DNA of 18,677 nt from an uncultured Anaeroplasmataceae bacterium (GTDB lineage Bacteria; Bacillota_I; Bacilli_A; Acholeplasmatales; Anaeroplasmataceae): assembly GCA_934229785.1 (NCBI GenBank), contig CAKQEA010000033.1, positions 1 through 18,677 on the forward strand, given 5' to 3'. The notes beneath the pieces are model-generated. The model had not been told where the DNA came from. It saw nothing but the letters and a program-made list of their open reading frames with translations, and searched no databases. The translations under genes and the position numbers were made by a program. Shown here piece by piece: positions 1 through 8,376 of this stretch; the first letter of the stretch is position 1, and each line of letters begins with the position of its first letter.

Positions 1-210
1 TTTCTTCTCATAATAACAATTATCACTACCCTTGTATATATAAGAATCATCCTTAGAAGGTTTTATTTTACCTTGCTTTATTAATTCATTTTTTTCTTTT
101 TTTATTTTTTCAATCAAAACAGATGCTGGTTCATCATTAGGATCTTGAGGAACTAATTTTCCTCTAATTGCTAAATCTAATATCTTTTGCTTTAATTTCT
201 CAATATCCAT
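1..210 (-). CDS. hsdS: Type I restriction-modification specificity subunit HsdS, N-terminal fragment (cut by window edge)
   Basis: The first 70 codons of an open frame run off the left edge of the window. The start ATG at 210 lies one base after the TAG stop of hsdM, and an AGGAG-type ribosome binding site sits inside the end of hsdM. The protein opens with a helix (MDIEKLKQKILDLAIRGKL) followed by VPQDPNDEPA and a Lys/Glu-rich stretch. I recognise this as the usual N-terminus of S subunits that partner EcoEI-like type I enzymes. HsdS carries the target recognition domains that set the DNA sequence methylated or cut by the M2S and R2M2S complexes. Those domains lie mostly outside the window, so the specificity cannot be judged. 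Confidence 0.88.
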   Translation of the reverse strand, partial: MDIEKLKQKILDLAIRGKLVPQDPNDEPASVLIEKIKKEKNELIKQGKIKPSKDDSYIYKGSDNCYYEKK

Positions 211-211
211 A

Positions 212-1696
212 CTAAATGACATCTCCTAATAGAGCTTCTAAATCAGAAACAGCATCAGAAATATTCTTTGATTTTTCTTTTATTTTTTCCAATAATTCGC
301 CTAATGATAAATTTTCTGTCCCATCATCTTCTTGCATCCATTTTAAATCTAATTTATATCCGTTCTCCTTAATTTCTTCTAATGAATATTTTCTCCATCT
401 TCCATTAGGATTTTCATCAGAATATGTTTGTACACGTTTATTAATATTATCAGCGTTATAACATTTTACAAAATCATCCAAAGATGATTCAGTCATAGGA
501 TTTTGTTTTAATGTAAAATGGACATTAGTTCTAAAGTCATAAATCCATACTTCTTTTGTTTGCCATTCATCACTAGGTAATTTATTATCAAAAAATATAA
601 CATTAGCTTTAACACCTGGTTTATAAAAAATACCTGTAGGAAGTCTTAAAATAGTATGTAAATCTGTCTTTTCAAGTAGATTACGTCTTACAGTATCACC
701 AGCACCATCCTCAAACAAAACATTATCTGGTACTACAACAGCAGCTCGTCCACTTGTTTTTAAAATAGAGTATATATGTTGAATAAAATTTAATTGTTTA
801 TTTGATGTAGTTGTCCAGAAATCGCTTCGATTATATACTAAATCTTCAGACTCTTCTTCACCTTCTTCATTAGTAAATGTTAAAGATGATTTTCTTCCAA
901 ATGGAGGATTAGCTAGAACATAATCATATGTTTCATTTGGTTTTGTTAATAATGAATCTCTTCTTTCAATTGGAACTTGATTAGAATTAATATCTCCTAT
1001 TCCATGCAAAAATAAATTCATCAAACATAATCTATAAGTTTCTTGAACTAATTCAACTCCATAAAAAGTCTTATTCTTCAAGAATTGTTTAGCATCTCTA
1101 TCTAATTTATAATTATCAGGATTTGAAAGATAATCATAAGCAGATAGTAAAAATCCTCCTGTACCACAAGCTGGGTCACATATTGTTTTATTAGGAAGAG
1201 GTTTTAAGCATTTAACCATAGTATTAATTAAAGCACGTGGTGTAAAATATTGTCCTGCTCCACTTTTTGTATCTTCTGCATATTCTTTCAATAACTCTTC
1301 ATATATAGCACCTTTAACATCGGCTGCCATAGATACCCATTTTTCAGAATCAATCATTGTAATAACTTTTTTTAAAAGGGCTGGTTTTTTTATTTTATTA
1401 TCTGCATCCGAATAGATTTCACGAAGAATTCCATCCATATTACCTAATTTGGTTAGAATCTCCTTATACTTTGCATCCAAGGCATCACCAGATAGTTTCT
1501 TTAATTCTTCCCAAGAAAGTTCTTGTGGAATATTTGATGTTTTATTATATGGTGGTTTAGAATATTCATCCACCATTTTTAAGAATAACAAATAAGTTAT
1601 TTGCTCTAAATAAGCACCACTTCCAATACCCTCATCACGTAAAGGATTAGCTAATGCTTTTACTTTTTTTCCAATAGTTGATATACTATCAGTCAT
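212..1696 (-). CDS. hsdM: Type I restriction-modification DNA N6-adenine methyltransferase subunit HsdM
   Basis: This 494-residue protein is the modification subunit of a type I restriction system and transfers a methyl group from AdoMet to N6 of adenine in the site chosen by HsdS. The N-terminal helical HsdM_N domain covers about residues 5-135. The catalytic domain has GQYFTPR at 148-154, the AdoMet-binding motif I DPACGTGG at 174-181, and catalytic motif IV NPPFG at 263-267, typical of gamma-class amino methyltransferases. Length is normal for the family. The start ATG follows an AGGAGG site whose first bases overlap the hsdR stop codon (TAGGAGG), so the two genes are tightly linked in one operon, with hsdS starting one base after this gene ends. 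No key residue appears to be missing, so the methylase looks functional. Confidence 0.96.
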   Translation of the reverse strand: MTDSISTIGKKVKALANPLRDEGIGSGAYLEQITYLLFLKMVDEYSKPPYNKTSNIPQELSWEELKKLSGDALDAKYKEILTKLGNMDGILREIYSDADNKIKKPALLKKVITMIDSEKWVSMAADVKGAIYEELLKEYAEDTKSGAGQYFTPRALINTMVKCLKPLPNKTICDPACGTGGFLLSAYDYLSNPDNYKLDRDAKQFLKNKTFYGVELVQETYRLCLMNLFLHGIGDINSNQVPIERRDSLLTKPNETYDYVLANPPFGRKSSLTFTNEEGEEESEDLVYNRSDFWTTTSNKQLNFIQHIYSILKTSGRAAVVVPDNVLFEDGAGDTVRRNLLEKTDLHTILRLPTGIFYKPGVKANVIFFDNKLPSDEWQTKEVWIYDFRTNVHFTLKQNPMTESSLDDFVKCYNADNINKRVQTYSDENPNGRWRKYSLEEIKENGYKLDLKWMQEDDGTENLSLGELLEKIKEKSKNISDAVSDLEALLGDVI

Positions 1697-1706
1697 ATAA
1701 TTCCTC

Positions 1707-4448
1707 CTAAGCTATTAAAGCCACATTTAATTCATTCATTATATTCAAATATTGCGCTCCAAAAAGCTCATAATATTTTCCTAATCCACCTTTATTATCA
1801 AAAGGTGCTAATTCTAAATCATCTTCTTCAATAGATAATGACATACAAATATGATCTCTTATCATTTGTAACCAAGATACTTGTTCATTCGTAAAAATAT
1901 ATCCTTGTGTACTATTTCGTTTAAACATCCATTCCTTAAATTTTAACTTAACACTTGTAGAAAATGGTGTTAAAGTATTAATTTGACCGAGTTCATATTT
2001 AATGATTGAAATAATATCCATTAATTGATACTCTATTGGCTTATCAAATTTTCCATTATCTCTTACGTAATAACAATTCCACATTTTTTCTATTGTAAAA
2101 TTGTAAGGTGGTTTGCAAATTACGTTATATAAATCTCTTATCATTTTTTCTGTCAATTTTCTGTTCTTATATTTTTGATTATAAATAATACTTAATGCTT
2201 CTATTTCATCCTTATGTTCATCAATAAATTGTCTAAAATCTTTAATTGTTTTTAGTATATCATTTGTATAATTTTGACTCCATCCACTAAAAGTGACAGA
2301 ATCTATATTAACATCATCAATAATTTGTTCATGAACTTGTTTAATTTTAATAATATAATTTCTAAGTGCCGCATTACATAAAGGATCACATGCATTATCT
2401 ATCAATCTTTTTTGTACTTCATCATATTTTTCTTTAGTTACGTTATCTACACCATGTTTTTCAATCGTTTTTTCCTTCAAATAATCTTCATCAAAAGCAT
2501 TAAGCATATTTTCAACGATATTTTTTGCAGTTAATCCACCAGAAATATTTTCAAATTCTGTTTTCTCCTCTGGTGTCATAATTTTATCTAATCTAGTAAT
2601 TCTACCTGCAAGAGTTGTTAAAGTATCTTCATCTCTATTACCTAATGCAGCTTTCATTAATAAATTCTTTGTAGATTCACTAGGTAATCTATCTAAAGTT
2701 CTTCCTGATGTTTTAGGTGATTTTGTTACTCCAACTGCATCAAATAATACAAAATGATCTTTATTATTCTTGGCAGAAGGAGATACTTTTTTAAATTCCT
2801 CTAAATCAATAACTCTAGTACCTCTACCTTTCATTTGTTCATAGTAATTCTTACTACGAACGTCTCTCATAAATAATAAACATTCAAGGCATTTAATATC
2901 AGTTCCAGTAGCAATCATATCAACTGTGACTGCAACCCTAAATTTATAATCATTTCTAAATGCTTTTATTTCATCATTTGGATTACCCTCAGCACGATAT
3001 GTAATTTTCCTACAAAATTCATTTCCCTTGCCAAATTCCTCCCTAACGATTTGAATAATATCATCAGCATGACTATCACTTTTAGCAAAAATTAAAGTTT
3101 TAGGTAACTCTTTTCTTTCAGGATATACAGTTGTTTCAACAGCCTCCTTAAATGCTCTAATAACATTTCTAATTTGACTAGGATTTACAACATCTCTATC
3201 AAGCATTGTAGGTTCATACACAATGTCTTCATCTAATTGTTCCCATCGTTGTTTTCTAGTCAAGCGTTCTCTTTTTTGAATAACTCTTTTAGCTTTAGAA
3301 ATAAAAGCTCCTTTAGATGTAATCTCAGTTTCAATAATATATTCATCTTCACCAACATTAACACCATCAATAACTGCTTGTTCACGTGAATATTCACTTA
3401 CAACATTTTGATGAAAATATGCAAAAGTTCTTGAATCAGGAGTAGCAGTCAACCCGATTTGGAAAAAGTCAAAATAATCTAATACTTGTCTCCATAGATT
3501 ATAAATTGATCTATGACATTCATCAATAAATACAAAGTCAAAAAAAGCTATAGGATATTTAGAATTGTAAGTTACTTCCTTAATTTCAAAATCATCAATA
3601 AATTCCTCTTCAAGACTTTCATCTATTTCTTCATTTTTAAGCATAGAATATAATCTTTGAATTGTACAAATTACAACATTAGATGATTCTGGTACATAAG
3701 ATGATTTCATAAGAGTTACATTATATAATTCAGTGAATGTCTTTGATGAATCATATGGCTTATACGCTGTGAATTCATCCAAAGCTTGCTTACCTAAATT
3801 TTTAGTATCTACCAAAAAAAGAACTCTCTTTGCACCAGCAAATTTTAACAAACGATAAATTGACGTGATAGCGGTATATGTTTTTCCAGCACCAGTCGCC
3901 ATTTGAATCAAAGCTCTTGATTTGTTTTCAGCAAATGATTTTTCTAAATTATTAATTGCATTAATTTGGCAATCTCTAAAACCTTTTGGATTAAGTGGCG
4001 GAAAGTGTTTCAATTTATTTCTCAAAGTATTTTTTTCATTCAAAAAATATAATAATTCATCAGGAGTATGAAATGTAAAAATCTCCCTTGAACAATAAAC
4101 CTCATCATGATAATCTGTAAATCTAGTAATAATTCCAGTAGATTCATAAACAAATCTAATATCAACATTATCAAAATATTTAAATTTACTATTTTGATAT
4201 CTATTAGTTTGTTTTTCTACATCAACAACGAGTTTTTCTCCCTTTTTTTCTTCCTTAGCTTCAATTACACCAACTGGAGTTCCATTAATAAAAATTAAAT
4301 AATCAACTTCACCAGTATCTGTTGGATATTCTCTAACAATTACTCCTTTGCTAGCTCTTGGGTTAATATCAACAAAGTCCTGAATAACATATCCACATGC
4401 AATTAATTGCTTATCTATTTCTAATCTAGCTTTTTCTTCAGGTGACAT
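1707..4448 (-). CDS. hsdR: Type I restriction endonuclease and translocase subunit HsdR (EcoEI-like)
   Basis: This 913-residue protein is the motor and nuclease subunit of the type I system. It pulls DNA past the bound complex using ATP and cuts unmodified DNA at a distance. A PD-(D/E)xK nuclease domain lies near the N-terminus, with Asp at about 49 (GEVDY) and the EAK triplet at 63-65. The SF2 helicase motor follows, with Walker A MATGAGKT at 183-190, a DECH box at 309-312, TATP at 334-337 and motif VI QMKGRGTR at 538-545. The C-terminal third matches my expectation for the EcoEI_R_C helical region that contacts HsdM/HsdS. The start has a good GAGGAGG site about ten bases upstream. It is the first gene of the hsdR-hsdM-hsdS operon and probably has its own promoter, because a hairpin and noncoding DNA separate it from the upstream phage-like block. 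Confidence 0.96.
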   Translation of the reverse strand: MSPEEKARLEIDKQLIACGYVIQDFVDINPRASKGVIVREYPTDTGEVDYLIFINGTPVGVIEAKEEKKGEKLVVDVEKQTNRYQNSKFKYFDNVDIRFVYESTGIITRFTDYHDEVYCSREIFTFHTPDELLYFLNEKNTLRNKLKHFPPLNPKGFRDCQINAINNLEKSFAENKSRALIQMATGAGKTYTAITSIYRLLKFAGAKRVLFLVDTKNLGKQALDEFTAYKPYDSSKTFTELYNVTLMKSSYVPESSNVVICTIQRLYSMLKNEEIDESLEEEFIDDFEIKEVTYNSKYPIAFFDFVFIDECHRSIYNLWRQVLDYFDFFQIGLTATPDSRTFAYFHQNVVSEYSREQAVIDGVNVGEDEYIIETEITSKGAFISKAKRVIQKRERLTRKQRWEQLDEDIVYEPTMLDRDVVNPSQIRNVIRAFKEAVETTVYPERKELPKTLIFAKSDSHADDIIQIVREEFGKGNEFCRKITYRAEGNPNDEIKAFRNDYKFRVAVTVDMIATGTDIKCLECLLFMRDVRSKNYYEQMKGRGTRVIDLEEFKKVSPSAKNNKDHFVLFDAVGVTKSPKTSGRTLDRLPSESTKNLLMKAALGNRDEDTLTTLAGRITRLDKIMTPEEKTEFENISGGLTAKNIVENMLNAFDEDYLKEKTIEKHGVDNVTKEKYDEVQKRLIDNACDPLCNAALRNYIIKIKQVHEQIIDDVNIDSVTFSGWSQNYTNDILKTIKDFRQFIDEHKDEIEALSIIYNQKYKNRKLTEKMIRDLYNVICKPPYNFTIEKMWNCYYVRDNGKFDKPIEYQLMDIISIIKYELGQINTLTPFSTSVKLKFKEWMFKRNSTQGYIFTNEQVSWLQMIRDHICMSLSIEEDDLELAPFDNKGGLGKYYELFGAQYLNIMNELNVALIA

Positions 4449-4609
4449 ACTAATCCTCCTCTCAAATAATTTCGTATAATATAAAATTATAGGAATAATA
4501 CATATTAATAGTATATCATAACATTAGAAAAAAATCTTTATATTTTGACAGTTTAATTATTCAAAATATTCATTTTTTATCAAAAATCATAGAATTATGA
4601 ACTATTTAG
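4449..4609 (-). promoter_or_regulatory. hsdR upstream region with probable promoter
   Basis: This is a very AT-rich noncoding stretch between the hsdR start and the inverted-repeat segment. On the minus strand it contains the hsdR ribosome binding site (GAGGAGG near 4452-4460) and a TATTAT that could serve as a -10 box at 4476-4481. No convincing -35 hexamer stands at the normal distance, so the exact promoter is uncertain. No open frame of useful length is present. Confidence 0.35.
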
Positions 4610-4706
4610 GATTTATAGAAATTCACCTGCAAGCAGATGAACGGGCTTTTGGCTTCAAACATATCTTCAATACTTGCCTCTATCCCTATTTCAAGGTCTA
4701 TAAATC
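4610..4706. repeat. Inverted-repeat-bounded structured segment with internal stable hairpin
   Basis: A perfect 10-base inverted repeat (GATTTATAGA at 4610-4619 and TCTATAAATC at 4697-4706) bounds a 97-base segment that is richer in G+C than its surroundings. Just inside one end is a second hairpin at 4622-4641: an 8-base stem around a four-base loop that reads CTTG on the minus strand, with one G-U pair. The minus strand also carries a short open frame of about 30 codons ending in NFYKS and a stop. The segment could be a small structured RNA, a MITE-like relic, or the end of a decayed insertion element. I do not recognise its family. Confidence 0.5.
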
Positions 4707-4710
4707 AAAA

Positions 4711-4740
4711 TACTCACAATGTATTTCTACAATGTGAGTA
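4711..4740 (-). terminator. Intrinsic terminator closing the replication module
   Basis: A 13-base stem with a single mismatch (TACTCACA pairing with TGTGAGTA, continuing to GTA/TAC) surrounds a TTTC loop. It begins five bases after the stop of the 110-residue gene. On the minus strand it is followed by TTTTGATTTATAG, a modest T-rich tract. Position and structure suit transcription termination at the end of the phage-like block. Confidence 0.7.
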
Positions 4741-4745
4741 AGTTG

Positions 4746-5078
4746 TTACATAAAGCATTTTAGGTGTAGTGCTATTATTTTTGAATAGAATACTTCTTCA
4801 TAGATTCTTGTGTTATTTTCATCTAGTTTGAAAATTGCATATTCTATGTAGTATTTATTTGGGGATAGCTTTTTATAATTTGATGAGGTTAGGGTATTTG
4901 TTTGAACAAATTCTTTATATAGGTTTAGTTTTGTTTTTTCTTTTGATTTATAGGCTTTCATTATTTTTAGATCTTTTACTTTATATTGGGCATCTAATTT
5001 TGTTTTTTTGAAGGTATAAATAATTGAAACTGCAATATAGTAGGTATTTGTTTGTTTAGGTGTTTTTACTTCATTCAT
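4746..5078 (-). CDS. Hypothetical 110-residue protein, last gene of the replication module
   Basis: The product is a soluble, lysine- and tyrosine-rich protein of 110 residues with no signal peptide or membrane segment, and I do not recognise a family. Predicted composition is mostly beta-type, with alternating hydrophobic stretches such as YYIAVSIIYTF near residues 13-23 and YYIEYAIFKL near 76-85. The start ATG directly abuts the helicase stop (TAAATG), with an AAAGGAG site overlapping the end of the helicase gene, so translation is probably coupled. A terminator hairpin follows its stop by five bases. Its place in the operon suggests a role linked to replication of the element, but that is inference only. 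Confidence 0.75.
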   Translation of the reverse strand: MNEVKTPKQTNTYYIAVSIIYTFKKTKLDAQYKVKDLKIMKAYKSKEKTKLNLYKEFVQTNTLTSSNYKKLSPNKYYIEYAIFKLDENNTRIYEEVFYSKIIALHLKCFM

Positions 5079-6917
5079 TTATTGCTCCTTTATTAATTCA
5101 TTTAAAAATCTGGATTCCTTTTGTTTTCTTTCTTTTCCATAGAGGAATCTTTTTTTATTGGTTAGGAAGATACAGTTATCTTTGGCTCTTGTTAAAGCTA
5201 CGTAGCAGATTCGTCTTTCTTCTTCTATTTCAAGGGGTGTTTTAGCTCTTGATGAGGGTAGTATTCCTTCTTCCATTCCAGGGATGATTACAATTGAGAA
5301 TTCTAATCCTTTGGATTGGTGGATGGTTAGGAAATTGACTTTATCTTGATTATTTTCTTCTTTGATATTATCAAGCATTATATTATTGATTGTATAGATA
5401 ATACTTGATTTAGGATTGGTATTATCTAAATCTTGTAAGAATTCTTTGAAGTTATCTATTTTATAGATATAATCTTCAGCATTTTCTTTAAGTAGATAAT
5501 AATCATATATTCCTATATCATTTACTAGCTTTTCATAGAAGGGGATTACTTGTTGAAAGTTGAATTCTTCTTTTAGATTATAGTAGATATCTAGGAAGTA
5601 TTTTACCTTTGGGTCCTGTTCATCCTTGAATTTGAATGCGTCAAAGAGTGGGACATTAAATTTCTTTGAGTCTTCCTTTATTTTTAGGTAAAAGGCATTG
5701 GTAAAACCAAAGAGTGGAGATTTGAAGAGATTTGTTAGGGCTATATCATCATATTCATTATCTAGTAGTCTATAATAATTGATGATAGTTTTAATTTCTT
5801 CTGATTCTAAGAAATTCATTCCTAAGGTTTTATTATGAGGTATTCCTGCATATAGAAGATATGGCTCTAGGTGTTCTACAATATTATGGTTTCTAAATAG
5901 TACAGCTATATCTTTATAGTTATAGCCATGTTGATGGAATTGCTTAATTATTGAGGCTATTTGGAGTCCTTCTTGTCTATTGGAGTTGCAGGAGATTACT
6001 TCTAGTACGGCATCCATTTTTCTTACTGATGAGTAATTTTTTATTACTCTATGGTTATTATTTGAGATTAGGTTTAAGGATGAGGAAAGTATTCTTTTAG
6101 TATTCCTATAATTTTTAGTTAGGATGATTTCTTCTGGATGGAAGTCATCCTTATATCTTTTAATTAAGAATGGATCAGATCCTCTAAAGGCGTAGATGGA
6201 TTGATCGTCATCTCCACACATAAATACATTATTATCTTTACCTCTTAGGGCTTTGATAATTTCGTACTGTACTGGATTGGTGTCTTGACATTCATCTACC
6301 ATGATGTATTTGAAGTTTAGTCTTTCTTTAAATATTTCGTCATTTAAGGCTAGTTTAAAGTAATATAGAATATCATCTAAATCAATGGCATTACGCTCTT
6401 TTAGAGCATTCTGGTAAGTTTTGAAGCATTTTAATACTTGGGCTTCTTGTTCTATTGATTCTAGGTTTAGGGCTACTTCATTTTTGATATTTGAGATGTA
6501 TTTTCTTAAATCTTGATTAGTGAAGCTTGGCTTTAGCTTATCTATAATTTGATTAATGATTATCATGATATCATTATCAGAATAGATTTTTATTTTAGGG
6601 TCTGTAAAGCCGAATTTTTCTAGTTCTGGTATGAGTAGCGGTAAAAAGAATGAATGGAAGGTTGAAATGATTAGGTTATCTGAAATTTTTAGATTATTGA
6701 TTGTTTTGGAGATTCGCCATTTCATTTCACGTGCTGCTTTATTGGTAAATGTAAAGCAGAGAATATCTGATGGATTTATTCCTTGTGATAGTAGATGTTC
6801 TACTCTTTTTGTTAGTACTCTTGTTTTTCCTGTACCAGCACCAGCGAGGACTAAAACATCTTGGCTTGTCGAAGTTACAGCTTTTAGTTGTTCAGGATTA
6901 AGATCTGTGTAATCCAA
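5079..6917 (-). CDS. UvrD/PcrA/Rep-family superfamily 1A DNA helicase
   Basis: This 612-residue ATP-dependent 3'-5' helicase has the full SF1A motif set: Q motif LNPEQLKAV at 6-14, Walker A AGAGTGKT at 25-32, motif II VDECQD at 207-212, motif III GDDDQSIYAFRGS at 235-247, motif V TIHQSKGLEF at 531-540 and motif VI ALTRAKD at 574-580, ending with SRFLNEL at 602-608. It is about 60-110 residues shorter than typical Rep, UvrD or PcrA and appears to lack their C-terminal extension. The start is TTG at 6917, read from a GGAG site inside the end of the previous gene. It sits four genes into the operon of the rolling-circle initiator. Since PcrA, Rep or UvrD helicases unwind rolling-circle intermediates, it most likely serves replication of this element. 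A host repair helicase placed here by chance is less likely given the gene coupling on both sides. Confidence 0.93.
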   Translation of the reverse strand: MDYTDLNPEQLKAVTSTSQDVLVLAGAGTGKTRVLTKRVEHLLSQGINPSDILCFTFTNKAAREMKWRISKTINNLKISDNLIISTFHSFFLPLLIPELEKFGFTDPKIKIYSDNDIMIIINQIIDKLKPSFTNQDLRKYISNIKNEVALNLESIEQEAQVLKCFKTYQNALKERNAIDLDDILYYFKLALNDEIFKERLNFKYIMVDECQDTNPVQYEIIKALRGKDNNVFMCGDDDQSIYAFRGSDPFLIKRYKDDFHPEEIILTKNYRNTKRILSSSLNLISNNNHRVIKNYSSVRKMDAVLEVISCNSNRQEGLQIASIIKQFHQHGYNYKDIAVLFRNHNIVEHLEPYLLYAGIPHNKTLGMNFLESEEIKTIINYYRLLDNEYDDIALTNLFKSPLFGFTNAFYLKIKEDSKKFNVPLFDAFKFKDEQDPKVKYFLDIYYNLKEEFNFQQVIPFYEKLVNDIGIYDYYLLKENAEDYIYKIDNFKEFLQDLDNTNPKSSIIYTINNIMLDNIKEENNQDKVNFLTIHQSKGLEFSIVIIPGMEEGILPSSRAKTPLEIEEERRICYVALTRAKDNCIFLTNKKRFLYGKERKQKESRFLNELIKEQ

Positions 6918-6918
6918 G

Positions 6919-7152
6919 TTATATTAGCTCCTTTTCTTTTAGAATTTCTATGATCTTAGACTCTAATTCATCTTCTGATGAAATAGAGTCTAGTTCATTT
7001 ATTAGGGTTTCTTTGGTAATGGTTTTACTTAATAAAGCATGGTAATATTTCTTATCTTCTAGAGATAGCTTAATTAGTATTCTTGGAAGGCTATGAAATA
7101 TTTGATTGGTATATTTATATGATATGACATCAGCTATTAAATCTGATGACAT
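6919..7152 (-). CDS. Hypothetical 77-residue helical protein between initiator and helicase
   Basis: This is a short soluble protein with predicted helices, including an acidic, leucine-rich C-terminal half (about residues 44-77) that looks amphipathic. No known family is recognised. The ATG lies one base after the TGA stop of the preceding 32-codon ORF (TGATATG) and has no clear ribosome binding site, so translation probably depends on coupling to the ORF upstream. Its own last codons supply the GGAG used by the TTG-start helicase gene two bases further on. Being trapped between the initiator and the helicase suggests it may link or regulate the two, but nothing in the sequence proves this. 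Confidence 0.72.
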   Translation of the reverse strand: MSSDLIADVISYKYTNQIFHSLPRILIKLSLEDKKYYHALLSKTITKETLINELDSISSEDELESKIIEILKEKELI

Positions 7153-7153
7153 A

Positions 7154-7252
7154 TCATAGGGGTTTCTTAGTACGCCTATTTCTTTTTTTCCTTTTATAGA
7201 TTAGGTAGTGCTTATTTTTATAAAACCATTTGTTATTATATTTTCTTTTCAT
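7154..7252 (-). CDS. Highly basic 32-residue micro-protein
   Basis: This ORF starts with MKRKYNNKW, contains the cluster YKRKKRNRR and ends in KKPL. Fifteen of its 32 residues are Lys or Arg, and there are several aromatic residues. The start ATG overlaps the stop of the initiator gene (TAATG), and its TGA stop is one base before the ATG of the 77-residue gene (TGATATG). This exact packing, with no spare bases, argues that it is translated. The ribosome binding site is weak, which fits coupling. A nucleic-acid-binding role is plausible from charge, for example packaging or coating DNA, but this is inference. It could also be only a leader whose translation feeds ribosomes to the next gene. 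Confidence 0.55.
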   Translation of the reverse strand: MKRKYNNKWFYKNKHYLIYKRKKRNRRTKKPL

Positions 7253-8376
7253 TAGAAAGGTAGCTTCCTTTCTTCTAATATTTGTTTTAATTCCATTCCC
7301 AGCTCCTTTATTTGTTCTAGGGTTATAAGGTTCATATTTTGATTTTTTAAATATGAGTTTATCTTTTTTAGTTTTTGATTATTATATAAATCAATTTGGC
7401 TTATAGATGATTCTAAGACCTTGGTTAGGGCTGTATATATTTCAAATTTGTTAGTACAAATTAGATAAATAAATGCTTGTCCAAGGATTGGTTTAAACCA
7501 ATCTTCATAGGTTAAATAGGTTCCTTCTAATTTTTTAGCGTGTTCCATTTTGTATTTTTCAACATTATCAAGAAATGATAACCATTTTGGATCTGTTTGA
7601 ACTCTATTTTGATGTTCAAAGTTTCTGTTATTGTCTTCCTTTATATCTAGCATATTATAAAATATTTGCATAACGTATTGTCTTAGCTCGACATTTTCAA
7701 GGTTTATATAATTTGAGATAAAGTCTAGGGCTCTAGTATCATTAAATCTCATTTCGTATCTTACCCAGTAGGTTTGCTTACAGTCGATTCCGAGCTTTAA
7801 TTGTTGCTTGAGCTTTTCATAAATACATAGCATGAGTGATGACTTATGTGACCCAAATTGAATGGTTCTTCCTTTTACAGCATTGCCGATAAAATCGAAG
7901 TTTTTATCCTTGAACTGAGATATAAATTGTTTTTTATTGAGCTTTTCTAAGACATAATCGAAGGTTACGTATTTTCCATCAAAATCATCTATTGCAATAT
8001 CTATACGTTTAATTTGCCCATCTATTTCAATGGCAAAGAATTTAATTAAATCGTCCCAGGTTTTATCTGGGCATCTTACCTCAAATTCACGACAGCCTTT
8101 TCCTTTCAGTTCTAATAAGCAGGAGGGAAAGCCGTTTGCAAATTCAGGTCCACCAACAGAAAGTTCTATATAGTCACCTAGTATTCTTGATTCTTGATAT
8201 CTTTGTTTATAGGATGATATCCATTTTTCATCTGGTTCTATATTGAAGAATTTTCCGATTTCTTTATAGGTTCTTTCTATTTCTGTTGTTTGTAATTCTG
8301 CTTTTCTAACTACTAAGGGAAATGTGACCTTAAAGTAGTCAAATGATACATGTATTCCTGTTTTTATTTCCTCTAT
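7252..8376 (-). CDS. Rolling-circle replication initiator / MobT-like relaxase (Rep_trans, PF02486) with apparent ATA start
   Basis: The gene encodes a 374-residue protein that should nick one strand at an origin and stay bound to start rolling-circle replication, as RstA does in CTXphi and MobT/NicK do in integrative elements. Recognisable features are FDYFKVTFPLVV at 12-23, the LELKGKG region at 88-94, the acidic metal-site-like RIDIAIDD at 124-131 and YWVRYEMRF at 203-211. The open frame is unbroken from a TAA just above 8390 to the stop at 7252, but has no ATG, GTG or TTG until codon 182 at 7833. A perfect TAGGAGG site lies seven bases before an in-frame ATA at 8376, which I take as the start; starting at 7833 would delete the conserved N-terminal half including RIDIAIDD. 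The coding part is intact, so this is either a rare-start gene or a start-codon mutant. It leads the replication operon, followed by the 32-residue ORF with a TAATG overlap. Confidence 0.82.
   Translation of the reverse strand: MEEIKTGIHVSFDYFKVTFPLVVRKAELQTTEIERTYKEIGKFFNIEPDEKWISSYKQRYQESRILGDYIELSVGGPEFANGFPSCLLELKGKGCREFEVRCPDKTWDDLIKFFAIEIDGQIKRIDIAIDDFDGKYVTFDYVLEKLNKKQFISQFKDKNFDFIGNAVKGRTIQFGSHKSSLMLCIYEKLKQQLKLGIDCKQTYWVRYEMRFNDTRALDFISNYINLENVELRQYVMQIFYNMLDIKEDNNRNFEHQNRVQTDPKWLSFLDNVEKYKMEHAKKLEGTYLTYEDWFKPILGQAFIYLICTNKFEIYTALTKVLESSISQIDLYNNQKLKKINSYLKNQNMNLITLEQIKELGMELKQILEERKLPF

Noticed and set aside
4107..4298. A plus-strand ORF of 63 codons inside hsdR
   Set aside because: It lies entirely within a well-supported gene on the other strand and its product is a low-complexity Asn/Ile/Phe string.
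4469..4497. A sequence resembling a Bacillus-type dif site (XerCD target) on the minus strand
   Set aside because: Only part of each arm matches the consensus as I recall it, the spacer is seven rather than six bases, the region is extremely AT-rich, and no second copy was found at the other end of the block.
5060..5245. A plus-strand ORF with hydrophobic content at the end of the helicase gene
   Set aside because: It is antisense to the conserved C-terminal part of the helicase, with no ribosome binding site.
7252..7833. A 193-residue gene starting at the ATG at 7833
   Set aside because: The same frame continues upstream for 181 codons with clear Rep_trans features and a perfect Shine-Dalgarno before ATA at 8376, whereas no ribosome binding site precedes 7833.
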